Of a stretch of 64,000 nt of DNA, positions 45,435 through 57,100 are shown one piece after another. Numbering within the stretch: the stretch's first letter is position 1; every line of letters begins with the position of its first letter. The notes beneath the pieces were generated by a model. The model had not been told where the DNA came from. It was given only the letters and a program-made list of their open reading frames with translations, and made no database searches. The translations under genes were made by a program, and so were the position numbers. This DNA is from Sabellastarte sp. h YS-2021 (lineage: Eukaryota > Annelida > Polychaeta > Sabellida > Sabellidae). Location: contig OZ024940.1 in the NCBI GenBank assembly GCA_964017235.1, forward strand, positions 29,382,573 to 29,446,572, written 5' to 3'.

Positions 45435-45777
45435 TAGATTTATTAATTTTTTTTATTGGGGTTTTATGTCACTTTCAACACTGTATAGGTAATATTAGAA
45501 TGTTTAATGGGCAGAGGAAATCAGTACATACAGTTGGTGTCAAGGTTCTGTACTGTAAACTGCTGACCAACGGCAAGCAACTACCAACTTTCCAACATAA
45601 GGTCCGGGGTTTGAACCACAGACCTCAGAGGTGGGAGGTGAGTGTGTTACAGTTGTTACAGTTGGTGTCAAGGTTCTGTACTGTAAACTGCTGACCATCG
45701 GTAAGCAACTACCAGCTTTCGCACATAAGGTCCTGGCGGGAGGCGAGTGTGTTACCACTGTATCACCATGGTCCCCT
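45435..45777 (-). mobile_element. SINE-1 with internal duplication
   Basis: 343 bp instead of about 240, because the GGTGTCAAGGTTCTGTACTG segment and what follows occur twice. A single pair of target duplications CTCAGTCCTG (45425-45434, 45778-45787) flanks the whole. Confidence 0.8.
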
Positions 45778-46174
45778 CTCAGTCCTGCTGAAAGATGATC
45801 TTTATCCAAACTGAGACTCCCCAATACCTGGTTATGGATGCTTGGCTGAGGGTTTGCGCTCCCCAAGGCACTGCCTGTTCCACATGCAATATCTTCACAT
45901 TTCACTTCATGTGTACATTGTGACTAAAATTTAGGGGGGTACTGTAATCTCACCAATACCGAGTTATGGATGTTCGGTTGAGGGTTTGCGCTCCCTCGGA
46001 TTCTACTTGCTCCACATGCAATATCTTCTCATTGCATGTGTACATTGTGACTATAGGCACATTAATATTCCTCCTGACTGGGGCCATTATGAATCCACCT
46101 GGCATTGGTAAACATGGGATTGATTGATTGATTGATTGAAATGACTGATTGATTGATTATCTGATTGGTTGACT

Positions 46175-46335
46175 GACTGACTCATTGAATTGAGTTTAAA
46201 CATGACTTTCAACACATTGGATAGGATTATAACACGACAGGTAATTGGAGGGATGGAGGAAACCAGTACATACCAGTTGCTGACAAAATTCTGTAGTGAA
46301 AACCAACAGGCACTAGTGGCGAGCAACTGCCAAAA
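46175..46335 (-). mobile_element. Truncated SINE-1/1b copy
   Basis: TTTCAACACATTGGATAGGA, GGAGGAAACCAGTACATACC, and GCAACTGCC where it ends. The tRNA head is missing. Confidence 0.55.
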
Positions 46336-46479
46336 AAATTGTGATGATAAAATGGTAAATACTTACTATCTAATAGAAAACCCTTAAAATGTTCTACCAA
46401 ACAAGTATCATAAATAAAATATTTAAATAAAAACATAAACTTCTTCCAGACACACAAAAAAAAATCTTCACTGCTTGCA

Positions 46480-46710
46480 AGTCTCGGTTCAAAAGTCTGT
46501 CCAAATCCAATTTGACAAAACTACAGTGTATCCAAAATAGCCTAGCTGAAAGCATAACAAACAATTGCAAATTTTCTAGAATCACGCCTGTTTTTAAAGA
46601 TCCACATTGTTTGTCCATTTTCAAAACTCGGACTCTGGTGTACCAGTACCTCTACAGTTGCTCTCCAAAGTACCTTATGAAAACATCATTGTACCTACAA
46701 CACCAGCCAC
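46480..46710 (+). pseudogene. Degraded non-LTR reverse transcriptase fragment
   Basis: The plus frame LTKLQCIQNSLAESITNNCK, ITPVFKDPHCLSIFKTRT, VYQYLYSCSPKYL follows the conserved C-terminal RT pattern (LQxxQNxxAR...ITPxLxxLHWLPxxxRIxFK...YLxxxxPxYL), with His/Cys where LHW is expected. No intact ORF. Confidence 0.55.
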
Positions 46711-47226
46711 AGAAAATCTGCCAGAAAGTACCTAAAGGGTCTGCTTTCCTTATCTTTTTCTTTAGAGCACAAATCAAAAAGTATTCCCCTATTGCAATTT
46801 CACCCAAATATTGCCTTTTTATTATTTTGGGGGTAACCTCAATCAGATTCAAGATTATTTTAAAAGTTTGTGACTTTTCTCTCTTACCGAGGGTTTTATC
46901 CAGTTTTTTTCCCCAAAAGTTAATCAGTTTTTCTTTTGATCAATCCCTATACGCATGAAAAATCTCATAAGAATGCATTCATTACTTTCTGAAGAGATTG
47001 TGAATGAACACAGACAGAGAGACAGTCAAACAGACTTTGCCCAAAACATCTTTGGTGGAGGAAATAAATAGCAGTAGCTGTGATACATGTTACAAGGGCA
47101 ATCTACACTTATATATCTTCTAACAAGGACAATGTTGCGTGTGTATGACAGTGTACTGAGTGCAGACTTCTTCTACCATATAAGAACATTGAATTATTGA
47201 TTTTTTTCTGTGTAGTTTACAGAACA

Positions 47227-47812
47227 GGGCCTGTATTCACGAAAGGTCTTAGACTTAGCCAGGTCTTAGGCTTAAATCCAGTCTTAAAGTTAAGACTTTT
47301 GTCTCAGCTAAGTTTTGTGTTTAAACCGTATTCACAAAGGGTGACTTAGCTAAGTCCAAGATCATCAAATAACCACAGTGGTTTTCTGTGTCATGTGACC
47401 TTTCTTTTCTATTCAAACTATACTATTGGTGACACATATCCTTCATTTAATGCATTTTATCTAAGGAAAAGTGCTGTTTTGAAATGGAAAACCTTATTAC
47501 CACATATAAACTTCCAAAGACTGCTTTAGTGAGGTGTACTGTATAATTATACTTTATTTACAGCCATTTCAAATTTTGAAGTGGAGAAAAGTATATGGCG
47601 GCCATATTTAAGTCCTCTTTGCAAAATTTAAGCCCACTACTAACCAGTCTTAAAGTTGAGCCCTTGGCTAAGCCTAAGACCGGTCTTAAATTCTTTGTGA
47701 ATACCACTAAGCTTAAGACAAAAGTCTTCGGGGTTTTGGGCAGAAACTTGAGACAAAAGTCTCAACTTTAAGCCAAAGCCCTGGCTAAGACCTTTCGTGA
47801 ATACGGGCCCTG
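47227..47812. mobile_element. MITE-B, intact with terminal inverted repeats
   Basis: CAGGGCCTGTATTCACGAAA at the left and TTTCGTGAATACGGGCCCTG at the right, extending through GGTCTTAG to about 28 bp with one mismatch. Core AAATAACCACAGTGGTTTTC. 586 bp, no coding capacity. Confidence 0.85.
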
Positions 47813-48047
47813 GTGTAGCTAGTGCTGACCATCTCTCTTGTGCTAAACTGGGAAATTTATTGTGTATTCTTTCTAGGGCTTTCCAGTCACTGTATTGTAC
47901 ACATTTTTCTAGAACCTTCTATAATCTCCAGTATATAACACATTGAAAACCTGGCTACAGCAGTTATTTTCTTAAGTTGGTGTACTACATGAACTGCTTT
48001 ACTTGTTATGTACATTTTGTGGGGAATTCTTGTTGGAGTGAACTGGA

Positions 48048-48172
48048 TATAGTGTGTGGATCTACCACAGAATGGATTTGCTGTACTTTGGATATTGTTT
48101 ATATCTGGATACAATTTGTGGATCCACCAGAGAGTGGATTTGCTGTATATTGGATATTGTTTGCATCCTGAG
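48048..48172. repeat. 62-bp direct duplication
   Basis: TGTGGATC(T/C)ACCA, AGTGGATTTGCTGTA(C/T) and TTGGATATTGTTT occur twice, offset 62 bp. Confidence 0.8.
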
Positions 48173-48329
48173 GTGGAAAGTTTAGTTGTACAGTCTCTCT
48201 GAATATCTGAATATTGACACTTTGTCTTAGTGAATGCTGAACAGATCACAGGATACAGACATTGTGGTAGTGGACACCAAACGGATCACAGGACAGATTG
48301 CTGGATACAGTGGACAAACTTAACTGTTA

Positions 48330-48661
48330 TTATTATTATTATTATTATGTATTTATACTCAGCGCAATATCTCCATATACTACAGGACTCAAAGCGCTAT
48401 TTAACCAATCTGACTGTACAGGTACAGCCCCAACTCATAAGTAACTGACATTCCCCTAACTGGAAGATAGAGGCTCAAGGATGACCATTTATCAACGTCC
48501 TTGAGGTTCTTTAACCTGCCACTGGGGATAGGACCCAATGACAGAGGACTGCCATTTTAAGTGGTCATCCGAGCCACTATGTATCTGCCTGTACCTGGGA
48601 TTGAACCCACGTCCTCTGAGTTCCTAGACAAGTGTGTTACCCGCTAGGCCACAGTGGCAAT
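48330..48661 (-). mobile_element. SINE-2, full length
   Basis: The (TTA)n at left is the reverse of an A-rich tail. Head at right TTGCCACTGTGGCCTAGCGG on the - strand. Short target duplications ACTGTTA are at 48323 and 48662. Confidence 0.8.
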
Positions 48662-50981
48662 ACTGTTAATTATGTGGATAGGACTGTGGTCAGGTCAAAC
48701 TGGTTTCATTGATTATTGCATTATTATATTACTATAAGGACTATAAAGAGTATCTCAGTTGACTGTAATCATTGCTTTAATTGCTAAATAAGTTTGTTAA
48801 TTAAAACTTTTTGTCTTTTCCTGTTCCAAGTTAAAAGCAACCAGTAATTGCTACTGCGCTTGTTCCTGTGACCATAACATATAGAAACGAATATCAAACA
48901 ATAAGGTTTAAACATTTTATTTTTTTGCACAATAGGTAAATATGTTAACAACCTTGAAGTACAATAATCCTCGATTTATTTTCTATGTGACAAAAATCAT
49001 TTTCTAGGGAGTCAAACTGACCGTCTTTATCTAACTAGTGGGTTTACAGCAAACTGCTTGTGTACGTATAATAAGTACACACTTCGATGTACGGGTGCAT
49101 TTAACAGTCTGGAAAAAAAGCCAACTTAAAGCTACAACATGATGACAGATATACAAATTGTACGTAAACATACTCTGAAAAATTAATAAAAAAAAACAAC
49201 AAACCTCACATCTGTACTTGATGGAAACACTACATGGCTGGTGGATTTAAATTTTTCTACTCTATTAAAAATGAACATAAGTTTTTATTTTTATTGTTTT
49301 TCAGATTATGAAAATAATTTAACCGTATTCTTAAGCTTGAAGAGAGTTTGTATCTCAATGGATCATATTGAACCGCTTTGATGTGAACAGACCTTAACTG
49401 CTACAGCTGTGGGTTTTTAACTAAAAAGGGTAAAGAAATTATTTTACTGTTATGTTGTGGTCATATGAATAAACTTTATCTTAAAATAAATGCAATAAAT
49501 AATGTCACATTTATGGTTCAGGGGAAGAAACAGTTATCACAAGTCATTTGGTTTAATGGCAGTTACTCGTATTCCTTTAAATACTCTCATAATATAAAAT
49601 ACACACGGGTTGTAATCACTTGCTTACATAAGTAAGAACTATATTATTCTAATAAACATTAACTGGAAAATATAACAGACATCTTTCTTCGTCATTTTAT
49701 ATTGTGTTACGATTTTAACATCGAAACTGGCTGAAATGTTTTTATTCAAATTTTCTATCTTGCATTCGTAAGTGAACTATATACACTGAACTAAGCTAAT
49801 GTAACAAGGTAACTCTGGAGTATTTACTGAAAAATTTCTGCAGTTGAAATCATATTTGTGTACTTTAACAAAGTAAATATCTATCATGGTTTTGGCAGCT
49901 ATCTCAATCATAAATTGGCACAACTACAGATCAAATTGCTTATACTTGATTTGGACAATTTAAAGTGATTTTGTTCTTAATAATAACCTGCTATCAGACA
50001 AGCAGAATTTATAAAAAACATTTTTTGCTAAAAAGGCTAGTTAAACTTTGAGAATTTTTTTACATGGGCAATAATGTCATTTCTACGTAAAAATAGGGCC
50101 CTAAATTGGGACACAGCCAATCACTGTGCAGTTTACAAAGCACTTTTTCTGTGTTAGAGCTTCTGATTGGTTATAGTTTTGATTATATAGCTTACATTAT
50201 TTTGTGCCAAATTAAGGCATTTGCCAAATTATGGTATGGTAATTATGGACCGGAAATATGAATTGTGTGGTTTTTATTTGATAGTTTTGAATATGTATGT
50301 AAATTACATTTTTTTATTACGACCAAATATAATTTTGTAAGGATTGATAAACCACTGGCTCAAATAACTTCATTGAAATACAAAACAACCATTACTGTCA
50401 ATCATTGCATATATTTGTATCCAAACCCACTTCTGATTACTTGATCTCTGTAGATATTTGAATCTTATTATGTGAAAAAAGATAAGATAAACGACACGAC
50501 AACAGCAGTTCTATATGAGTACATTGTATCCAAAGTATCTTTAAATTGCAAATTTCCAAACTTTCATGCTAGGCAAATTATTTTGACGACTGATGCAGTT
50601 ATTCTGAATACCACTTGGCTCTAATTTAGCAGAGACCTTAAATTGGCAACAATATGAAGCAAAGGAGGAGTTTAAATTCTATCCAATCAGGAAACTTGAT
50701 ATAAAAATAATGCTTTGTGACCTGTAAGCTGATTGGACATTTGATGGCTATTTTCAAGTATAAATGGTTTATTGGAGTAATTTGTCCGGTTAAGTACGTA
50801 TACTTCTGCCCATCATATCTTGGCACAAATTGGCCGCAAAGACTTTTCTTTTGATTGTTTAATACTGTGGAATTTCTATTTCTAATCTGCACTGACATTA
50901 GTGCAAGCTATAATAGACTTGAACTTGAAAAAAATCAATCAATTAACATTTTTACAGTGCTTTTTAAGGGATGATTACATA

Positions 50982-51209
50982 TTTATTTATTAGGGTTTAA
51001 CATCGCTTTCAACACTGTACAGGTCATATCATGACGGGTAGTTTTGTGGGCAGAGGAAACCAGTACATACAGTTGGTGTCAAGGTTCTGTATTGTAAACT
51101 GCCAACCATCAGTAAGCAAGAACCAGCTTTCCCACATGGGGGTGTAGGGTTTGAACCTCCGACCTCAGACGTGGGTGGCGAATGTGTAACCACTACGCCA
51201 CCATGGTCC
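50982..51209 (-). mobile_element. SINE-1, full length
   Basis: Target duplications AGGGATGAT(T/G)ACATA at 50967-50981 and 51210-51224. Head GGACCATGGTGGCGTAGTGG on the - strand. Confidence 0.85.
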
Positions 51210-51991
51210 AGGGATGATGACATAATTTCTACTTGTAATCCGTGGCCAAATTCCCAAAATCAATTCCATATATCGGGAAATGCATTCTCGGAAATATATC
51301 AGTGTTGCCAGTGGCAACCAACCTTAAGTTAGTATTCTATATTGCATTTCATGCCAACTTTGGACGTTTGCCAAATTATGACTGCAAGCACTAAGTCAAA
51401 CAGAGCTTACCTTGCATATAGATTTGAACATATAACTTCAAACCATTTTCTACTTCTCATAAATTAAACCAAAATTTTTTTGAAAAGTAATATTCACATA
51501 ATTAAAGCACTATGAACAAGAACATAATATGCCAACATGATAATGATAATACAATAATTATACACACAGATTTAATAGCAACAAGAATAGTTAATAAATT
51601 AAAACAAGAAAAAACCCTCCGGTTTTTTTTAGAACTCAAGTTATGTCACCAACAACACAAAACGAACTTTATCCACATAAAATTACTGACCAGAAAAAAA
51701 TAGTAAATATAATATACATATATACAAATTCAAGTACCATGCGTGGAAAGTTTAGTCACAAAGTAGTGAATATTAAACCTAGTTCCCAGTGTTCCGTCTG
51801 GGATCCTCATGAGCTACATATAAGCCAAAAATAATTAAACGCCACCCGGTTTGTTTCTGGCTTGATGTGCTTCAAGTTTTAAGAAAATCCCAGAAGTTTA
51901 ATGGGATATTTTCTGAAATGTTTTAAGTATTTGTTTTATTATCCACTGTGAGCCATATTTGACCCACATATGGGCATATATGGAGTGGGAT

Positions 51992-52180
51992 ATGGTTTTT
52001 TTTTAAACGCGAGCTTTCATCAATTGTGGTGTAGTGTAATGAGTATCTGTCTCATCACTGAAGTTAAGCCTCAGTGAGCTATGTTAGCACTTGGATGGGT
52101 GACCGTCTCAGTGTACTACTCATGTCTCTGATGGCTTTGCGGCTCACGCCAGTAGACCAAAACCCCCTTTCGGCCTTATT
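51992..52180 (+). mobile_element. SINE-5S copy
   Basis: ATGAGTATCTGTCTCATCAC, TGAAGTTAAGCCTCAGTGAG, TTAGCACTTGGATGGGTGAC, then the 3' body ending CAGTAGACCAAAACCCCCTT. Confidence 0.75.
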
Positions 52181-53197
52181 TCATTCAAGTGTCAATTTGT
52201 AAAACTATGTCACCAAACATTAGATGTTATATATATACGTCAACAGTACGGTATTTTACAGAACTTCCGCTCGTTTTTTTTTTGTTGCATCAAAATCCAT
52301 ACAGAAAATGTCAGAAAATTCTGAGGTTAAAAACTAAACTGTTTTATATCGGACAGTGGCCCTTGATTTATTGATTTGCTTTACTTATTTTCCCTTATCT
52401 GTTTGTCAATCTGTCTGTTCATCTGCACCCTTACCTTGAATACTGTGCAATCGCATCACACGTCAAATTTTCACTAGACTTCCTCACAAGTCTTTACTTT
52501 GGGTGTTTTTTGAGACAATAAATGAGTGCATTTTATAACAGTTTGGATTTTACACTCTCACTGGAAGTAAAACTTCCTTCTGCAGGAAAATCATCTCCCT
52601 TGAGCACTTCCTGTAATCGTGGGCGTTGGTGGAGAATAAATGTATAAAAAAGATAACCCTTGTAAAGGAGATGTATATATATAAACATTCTCAAATGTAT
52701 ATACCCGTCCACTTTCGTGATAATCTTTATTGTACACACATTGGCAACAACAATATGCATATTTCTCTGTAACTGACAAAATTAAAGGTTATGTCGTTAT
52801 CCGCAAAATCGGGGAAGTGCGACCGCCGCTTAAAATTCGGGGAAGTGTAGCTGCACCCTAAGTGGTCAGTAAGTGATTCGCAAGAAGCCTGATGTCTGTA
52901 GACTCCTGTGCTGTCCTGTCACTTATCTTGGATCCATAGAGTAAACACCAAAGTATGTTGCAGATCTGTTGTGTATTTGTATCATGTATTATGTGTGTTT
53001 ATAAAGAAAATACAAATAGAATAGAATGTTAAATAGAAAAATACAAGAGTTACAATATCAAAACTTAAGCCACATACACACCAGACCGGTCTGATACAAT
53101 GCAATACAACAGGTTCGGATACAAACCGTTGTTATAACATAGTGAAAAGAATTGTCAAAATTGGACCACAATGGAGGAAGCCTTAGATCATTTAAAT

Positions 53198-53300
53198 GGG
53201 ACACAGGCCCTCAGCATATGTCATTTGTGGGAGTTTACCCAGACACAAGGTAACAGCCTGTGATCAGATGCCGAACTAGCTAGCCATCTACTAGGCCACC
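53198..53300 (-). mobile_element. SINE-3 fragment
   Basis: GACACAGGCCCTCAGCATAT to CATCTACTAGGCCACC. Diverged box B. Confidence 0.55.
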
Positions 53301-53426
53301 GAAAACCTTTCCAACAAGCTGTAACAAAGTCAAGGTCAAACTTAGATAGTTAATTCTTATTCAACATCCTAATTCACTGTAGGCAATACCAGTCACTTTT
53401 TTGTTAGAGTAGACTGGTGCCCAGTC

Positions 53427-53432
53427 TTTATT
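53427..53432 (-). terminator. Possible hedgehog poly(A) signal
   Basis: AATAAA on the - strand about 765 bp beyond the hedgehog stop. It is the first canonical hexamer I found in that direction. The assignment is tentative because 3' UTR lengths vary and no transcript is available. Confidence 0.3.
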
Positions 53433-54197
53433 ACAGGTCACATTTTATCGTCATTGGTGGTGTACAACAATCACATGATGTCAATTCAGGAAAATACATC
53501 AAAACACGCCAAATCAATTGAAGTAAACAACTCTTGTTACTTATGTCAACAGAAAAAGAAAAAAACATCATAAAGAATTTTTGAATATTTACACAAATCT
53601 GAAGACACAATTATGTACAACGTAATTTGAATTAAAAAAAAGAGAAACACACATTCTTTTTTCATCTTTGTGAAAAAAAATAGCAAAAAAAAATATTTTT
53701 AAAAAAATTCTACAAAAGAAATGACAATGGGACACATGGGGGTCAAGTATTACAACAGTGAACACGCCCTTAACGGGTTTTAAGAAGCCTTTTTCATTAT
53801 TCCCTCTCGACACGCGGAGCACTTTCTCCGTTCGGGCAACGGCTGGGGTTCATCGCCTCAACGCGACCTTCCGAAGCATGGCGGCAACTATAACTTCATC
53901 ATCTTTGAGAGTCTTTGTCATGGCAGGTTCACTGCAGGTTCACTGCATGCGTGTATTGTAGTAGCCAAACCACACGTGGACATTATATCACCCCCCCCCT
54001 AACGGAGGTCGTTATGAGCACACACAAGACACGCACACGCACACATGTGCGTGTCCCAACAAGCCACCACAACAAATACTTTGTGTGTGTGTGTGTATGT
54101 ACACATATATTTTTGTGTTTTTTCTTTATCACAGATCTATGTAATAAATACTTAAGAGAAGAATGAATAAATAAGATTGGTAGCCGTGCATGGGTCA

Positions 54198-54943
54198 CTA
54201 TGTCGTGGGGTACAATAAGTGTTTGGGAATGACGTAGTCCGCCAGGGAATGTAACAGTGCCGCGTACCAGTGTACAGTGTCCTTTGGCTGTGTCTCTGCA
54301 GAGGTGTGGTTGGCCCTCGCTGTGGGCGGTGTTGGGCTGGCCCCCCCTTGGGGCCGTGTAGGGCTGGCCCGCTCGGAGGGCCAGGTGAGGTAAGGTCCAA
54401 GCAATCTGCCCAGCTGGTGCAGCCACCGCACTGGCGAGAGGGCGGTGTGTGCTATGCCATGATGCTCGATGTGTGCGTAGCAGGAAGCCAGCACCCCGTT
54501 CACTACTATTGTGCCCTCTTCTGTGAGGGGGGCATACAACCCAGTCTGTTGTCGCTTCACGATCTGCGTCACTTGCCGTGTGACGATATGTCCGTCCTTA
54601 TCAATCAGATATACAAAGTTTCCTTCGCGCAGGTTTGAAGCAAACCGAGGCGTGACCTCTGAAATGTGGAGGTCGTTCACTGTAGAGTAGTACAGTAGGT
54701 GGTTAGCTGTGATGCTAAGTAAGATCCCGTCACTTGTGTGAAGATCCAGAAAATGGGTCCCCGCATCCGGACTCTGATGGAAGAAAAGCAGCACCGGGCT
54801 GTAGGTCAGCTGACCATCTGGACGGAACGATAACACCCGGTCTCCAATCCGGAGGGAGGAGAGGGAGACCTGATCTCCGGACTCCGTCATCACTGTGTCC
54901 ATGCCAGAGAAACAACCGCCGTAGTTCGAGGCAATGGATGTGT
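54198..54943 (-). CDS. hh: Hedgehog terminal exon: Hint domain
   Basis: The acceptor TTTTTCAG ends at 54944 and the TAG stop is at 54200-54198. It encodes 247 residues after the junction codon. The GGCF cleavage site is about ten residues in. The exon is distinctly GC-rich against AT-rich surroundings. The Pro/Ala-rich linker before the C-terminal sterol-recognition region contains short internal repeats. A long + strand frame across it is a shadow. Confidence 0.95.
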
Positions 54944-57100
54944 CTGAAAAATATTGGAAATAACTTTTAAGTGCATTAGTTAAGTGTATCAATTATATTC
55001 AGGGTAATATTTTTTCATGTAACCAATATACAGGGATATACAGACAGGAATATATTTTTTACTTCATATACACCTCCTTACCATGAACAATTCGTTTAAA
55101 AACAAATGCCAATTTTCATCAATATCTCTGAAACTATGTAAGCTATAAACATGTGTTATATCTGATTAGAAAGGTATTTTTCTAAGACAGACCGCTTGAC
55201 CACTTTACTTCTGGAGACCAGATGTGTTCCGTAGATGAAACCAGTTTACAAATATCTGCAGGTGAAATGATGGATTTGAACTCAGTCTCCCCAGTCATAA
55301 GACAGACTGTCTGACCACTTTCCCAGGGGGGGAGGGCTCGGTGGTGTAGCAGTTAGAGTCCTGGCCTTCAATCTCTGAGGGCGCCAGTTTGAATCTCGGC
55401 TCGGGCGCTTCATGTTGGAAAGTTGGTAGTTACTTGCCGATACAGTGTAGAATCTTGACCAACCAGTATGCACTGGTTTCCACCACCCATAAACAATATG
55501 AGACTATATATGTAACCAAATATGTCTGTAGGTGGAATGATAAATTGCGTTGCTTGCGGGTTCAAGTGCTTGGTCATCTACCGTCTTTTTGAAACCGTGA
55601 GTGCATCAAGAGACATACGGCGAGTATAACCCCAAACAACCGTGATAAATCCTCTCGTAAATGGCTGCGAAATACTTCAGCTGTGTGAATGGTATATGGC
55701 TTAGAGGGCTCTTCAGCTGTCTCCGCACTCGAGGGGCATCGTCGTAAATATAATGACCCTTCAGCTAGAGAGGGATATTTCATGTGTCAAAAGCTGATAA
55801 AACAAACCAGAGAGCACAAACTTTGGCCAGCTTCACGTGACAAATTTGGCTCTAGTACCAGTAAACAGGGTCTTGATATTTAACAACATACAAAAACAGA
55901 CTTGAGTTTGTGAACTATAGACAAATCTAATCCGCCTCACTGGAAAGTAGCCAACAGTCAAAGTTAGGGTGTTATGTCCCGTTCAACAGCCATGGTCATA
56001 TTGGGACAGGTCCACAGCATTTGCCACTTGTGGGAGTCAGACCCACACACAGAGGTGACAGCCTGTGATTGGATGCCAAACCTGCTCACCCACTAGGACA
56101 TCAAGAACCTTTCCAAACAGCTGTAACAAGGTCAATGTCAAACTTGGGGTTTTTACGTCCCGTTCAACAGCCTAGGTAATATTGGGACAGGTCCTCCGCA
56201 TTGCCTCTTGTGGGAGTCAAACCCACAGAGGTGGCCGCCTGTGACTGTGATGCCAAACCTGCTAACCCACTAGGGCCACTAAGGACCTCTAGAAAATAGT
56301 GAGATAGGCAACAAAAAGAATCAGCTCTGTGGTAATGACCAATGCTATGTCCATGGAACTTTGAAATTGTCTTTGGGTGTTGTTCCTTAGATTCTTCCTT
56401 TGTGGGGGGATTAGGTGCTATAAAAGTTACATAACTGAATAGAATTCACTACTATTTAAAGTGCTCAACGAGTTGATCAATCTGGAATTTAAAAATAATA
56501 CATTTCTAAAATTTGACAGTCAATAACTGACTTTCAAGAAAAAGGATAACAGACTTTCAAGTTTTATTGACACCACGAGAAATTAAATTCTTAAGTCTGA
56601 AGTCATTCAAAATTTGTGTTTTGTTGACATTTGTTAACATGTCAACGTTATTATTATTATTTGAAAAAATTCCAATGAGACAAAAATAACATCACTTTGC
56701 TTCATTTCCACAGAGGGGAATATAAGATCAGTTTTAACACCACAAAGACAAGGTGTAGGCAACTCAAGCCTAACAAACTGCTCAGGGCAGAAAGTACTCA
56801 CTTGCAAAAGGTTTTACAGCATGTTCTTAAAAAACTGGATGAACGTATATGCTCCCAACATTTATGACTGAAGAGATAGGTCTCGCGGACCAATAAACCT
56901 ACACTATCAATCTGACTACAGTGTCGGGGCAGTCGGTAGGCAAATGCAAGGAGTAGAATTGGGCCAATGGTACTAAGAGAGAAAAACCATTCGAAGACTT
57001 ACCAGATTTGACAGAGCAGTGGATGTGGCCGCGTGATTCATAGTAGACCCAGTCAAATCCCGCCTCCACCGCCAAGCGGGCCAGCATCCCATATTTCGAC
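54198..57100 (-). CDS. hh: Hedgehog, C-terminal part (signalling-domain end plus Hint autoprocessing domain), 5' partial
   Basis: Two exons are visible, 57100-57003 and 54943-54198, joined in phase 1 to give 280 residues plus stop. The first piece ([20 protein letters not shown], then HIHCSVKS) is the end of the hedgehog signalling domain and keeps the zinc-ligand His. The second opens with the linker to the GGCF cleavage site, where the Cys is the autoprocessing nucleophile and cholesterol is added to the preceding Gly. The Hint core then follows: TANH (block B Thr/His), NGVLASCYA and [14 protein letters not shown] variable Pro/Ala/Ser/Thr linker leads to the conserved end [14 protein letters not shown]. 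All key residues are present. The product is a secreted, lipid-modified morphogen acting through Patched. Upstream exons are not in the window. Confidence 0.95.
55325..55500 (+). mobile_element. SINE-1b, 3'-truncated
   Basis: Head GGCTCGGTGGTGTAGCAGTT, box B GTTTGAATCTCGG. It ends after the CACTGGTTTCCACCACCCAT segment. Confidence 0.7.
55965..56110 (-). mobile_element. SINE-3 copy (first of a pair)
   Basis: TCAACAGCCATGGTCATATT, box B region GGGAGTCAGACCCACA, head GTCCTAGTGGGTGAGCAGGT on the - strand. Confidence 0.7.
56135..56285 (-). mobile_element. SINE-3 copy (second of a pair)
   Basis: Same orientation as the preceding copy: TCAACAGCCTAGGTAATATT to CCACTAGGGCCACTAAGGAC. A linker shared with 53300-53345 (CAGCTGTAACAA) separates the pair. 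Confidence 0.7.
57003..57100 (-). CDS. hh: Hedgehog exon: end of signalling domain
   Basis: A 98-bp exon with acceptor ATGTTTGCAG (ending at 57101) and donor GTAAGT (57002 downward). It begins with the last base of a codon and encodes 32 residues up to HIHCSVKS. The donor position after HCSVK matches the classic second hedgehog intron. The acceptor just before SKYGM marks an extra intron not present in the usual three-exon layout. Confidence 0.95.

Larger units (their letters stand above)
42030..54197. other. Intergenic region between the acidic gene and hedgehog 3' end
   Basis: No coding exon recognised apart from a degraded reverse-transcriptase fragment near 46480-46710. Contents: SINE-2 plus MITE-A (42443-43047), SINE-1 copies, SINE-5S copies, an intact MITE-B (47227-47812), a SINE-2 at 48330, and a largely unique AT-rich stretch at 48900-50960. 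Confidence 0.6.
54944..57002 (-). other. hh: Hedgehog intron before the Hint exon
   Basis: A phase 1 intron with GTAAGT and TTTTTCAG ends. It contains a 3'-truncated SINE-1b (55325-55500) and two adjacent SINE-3 copies (55965-56110, 56135-56285). No exon recognised inside. Confidence 0.75.

Noticed and set aside
46512-46958. Intact 148-residue gene
   Set aside because: The recognisable part is a decayed reverse-transcriptase tail. The rest runs into non-coding sequence and lacks key residues.
54270-54970. Plus-strand frames over the hedgehog Hint exon
   Set aside because: GC-rich shadows of a clearly conserved - strand exon.
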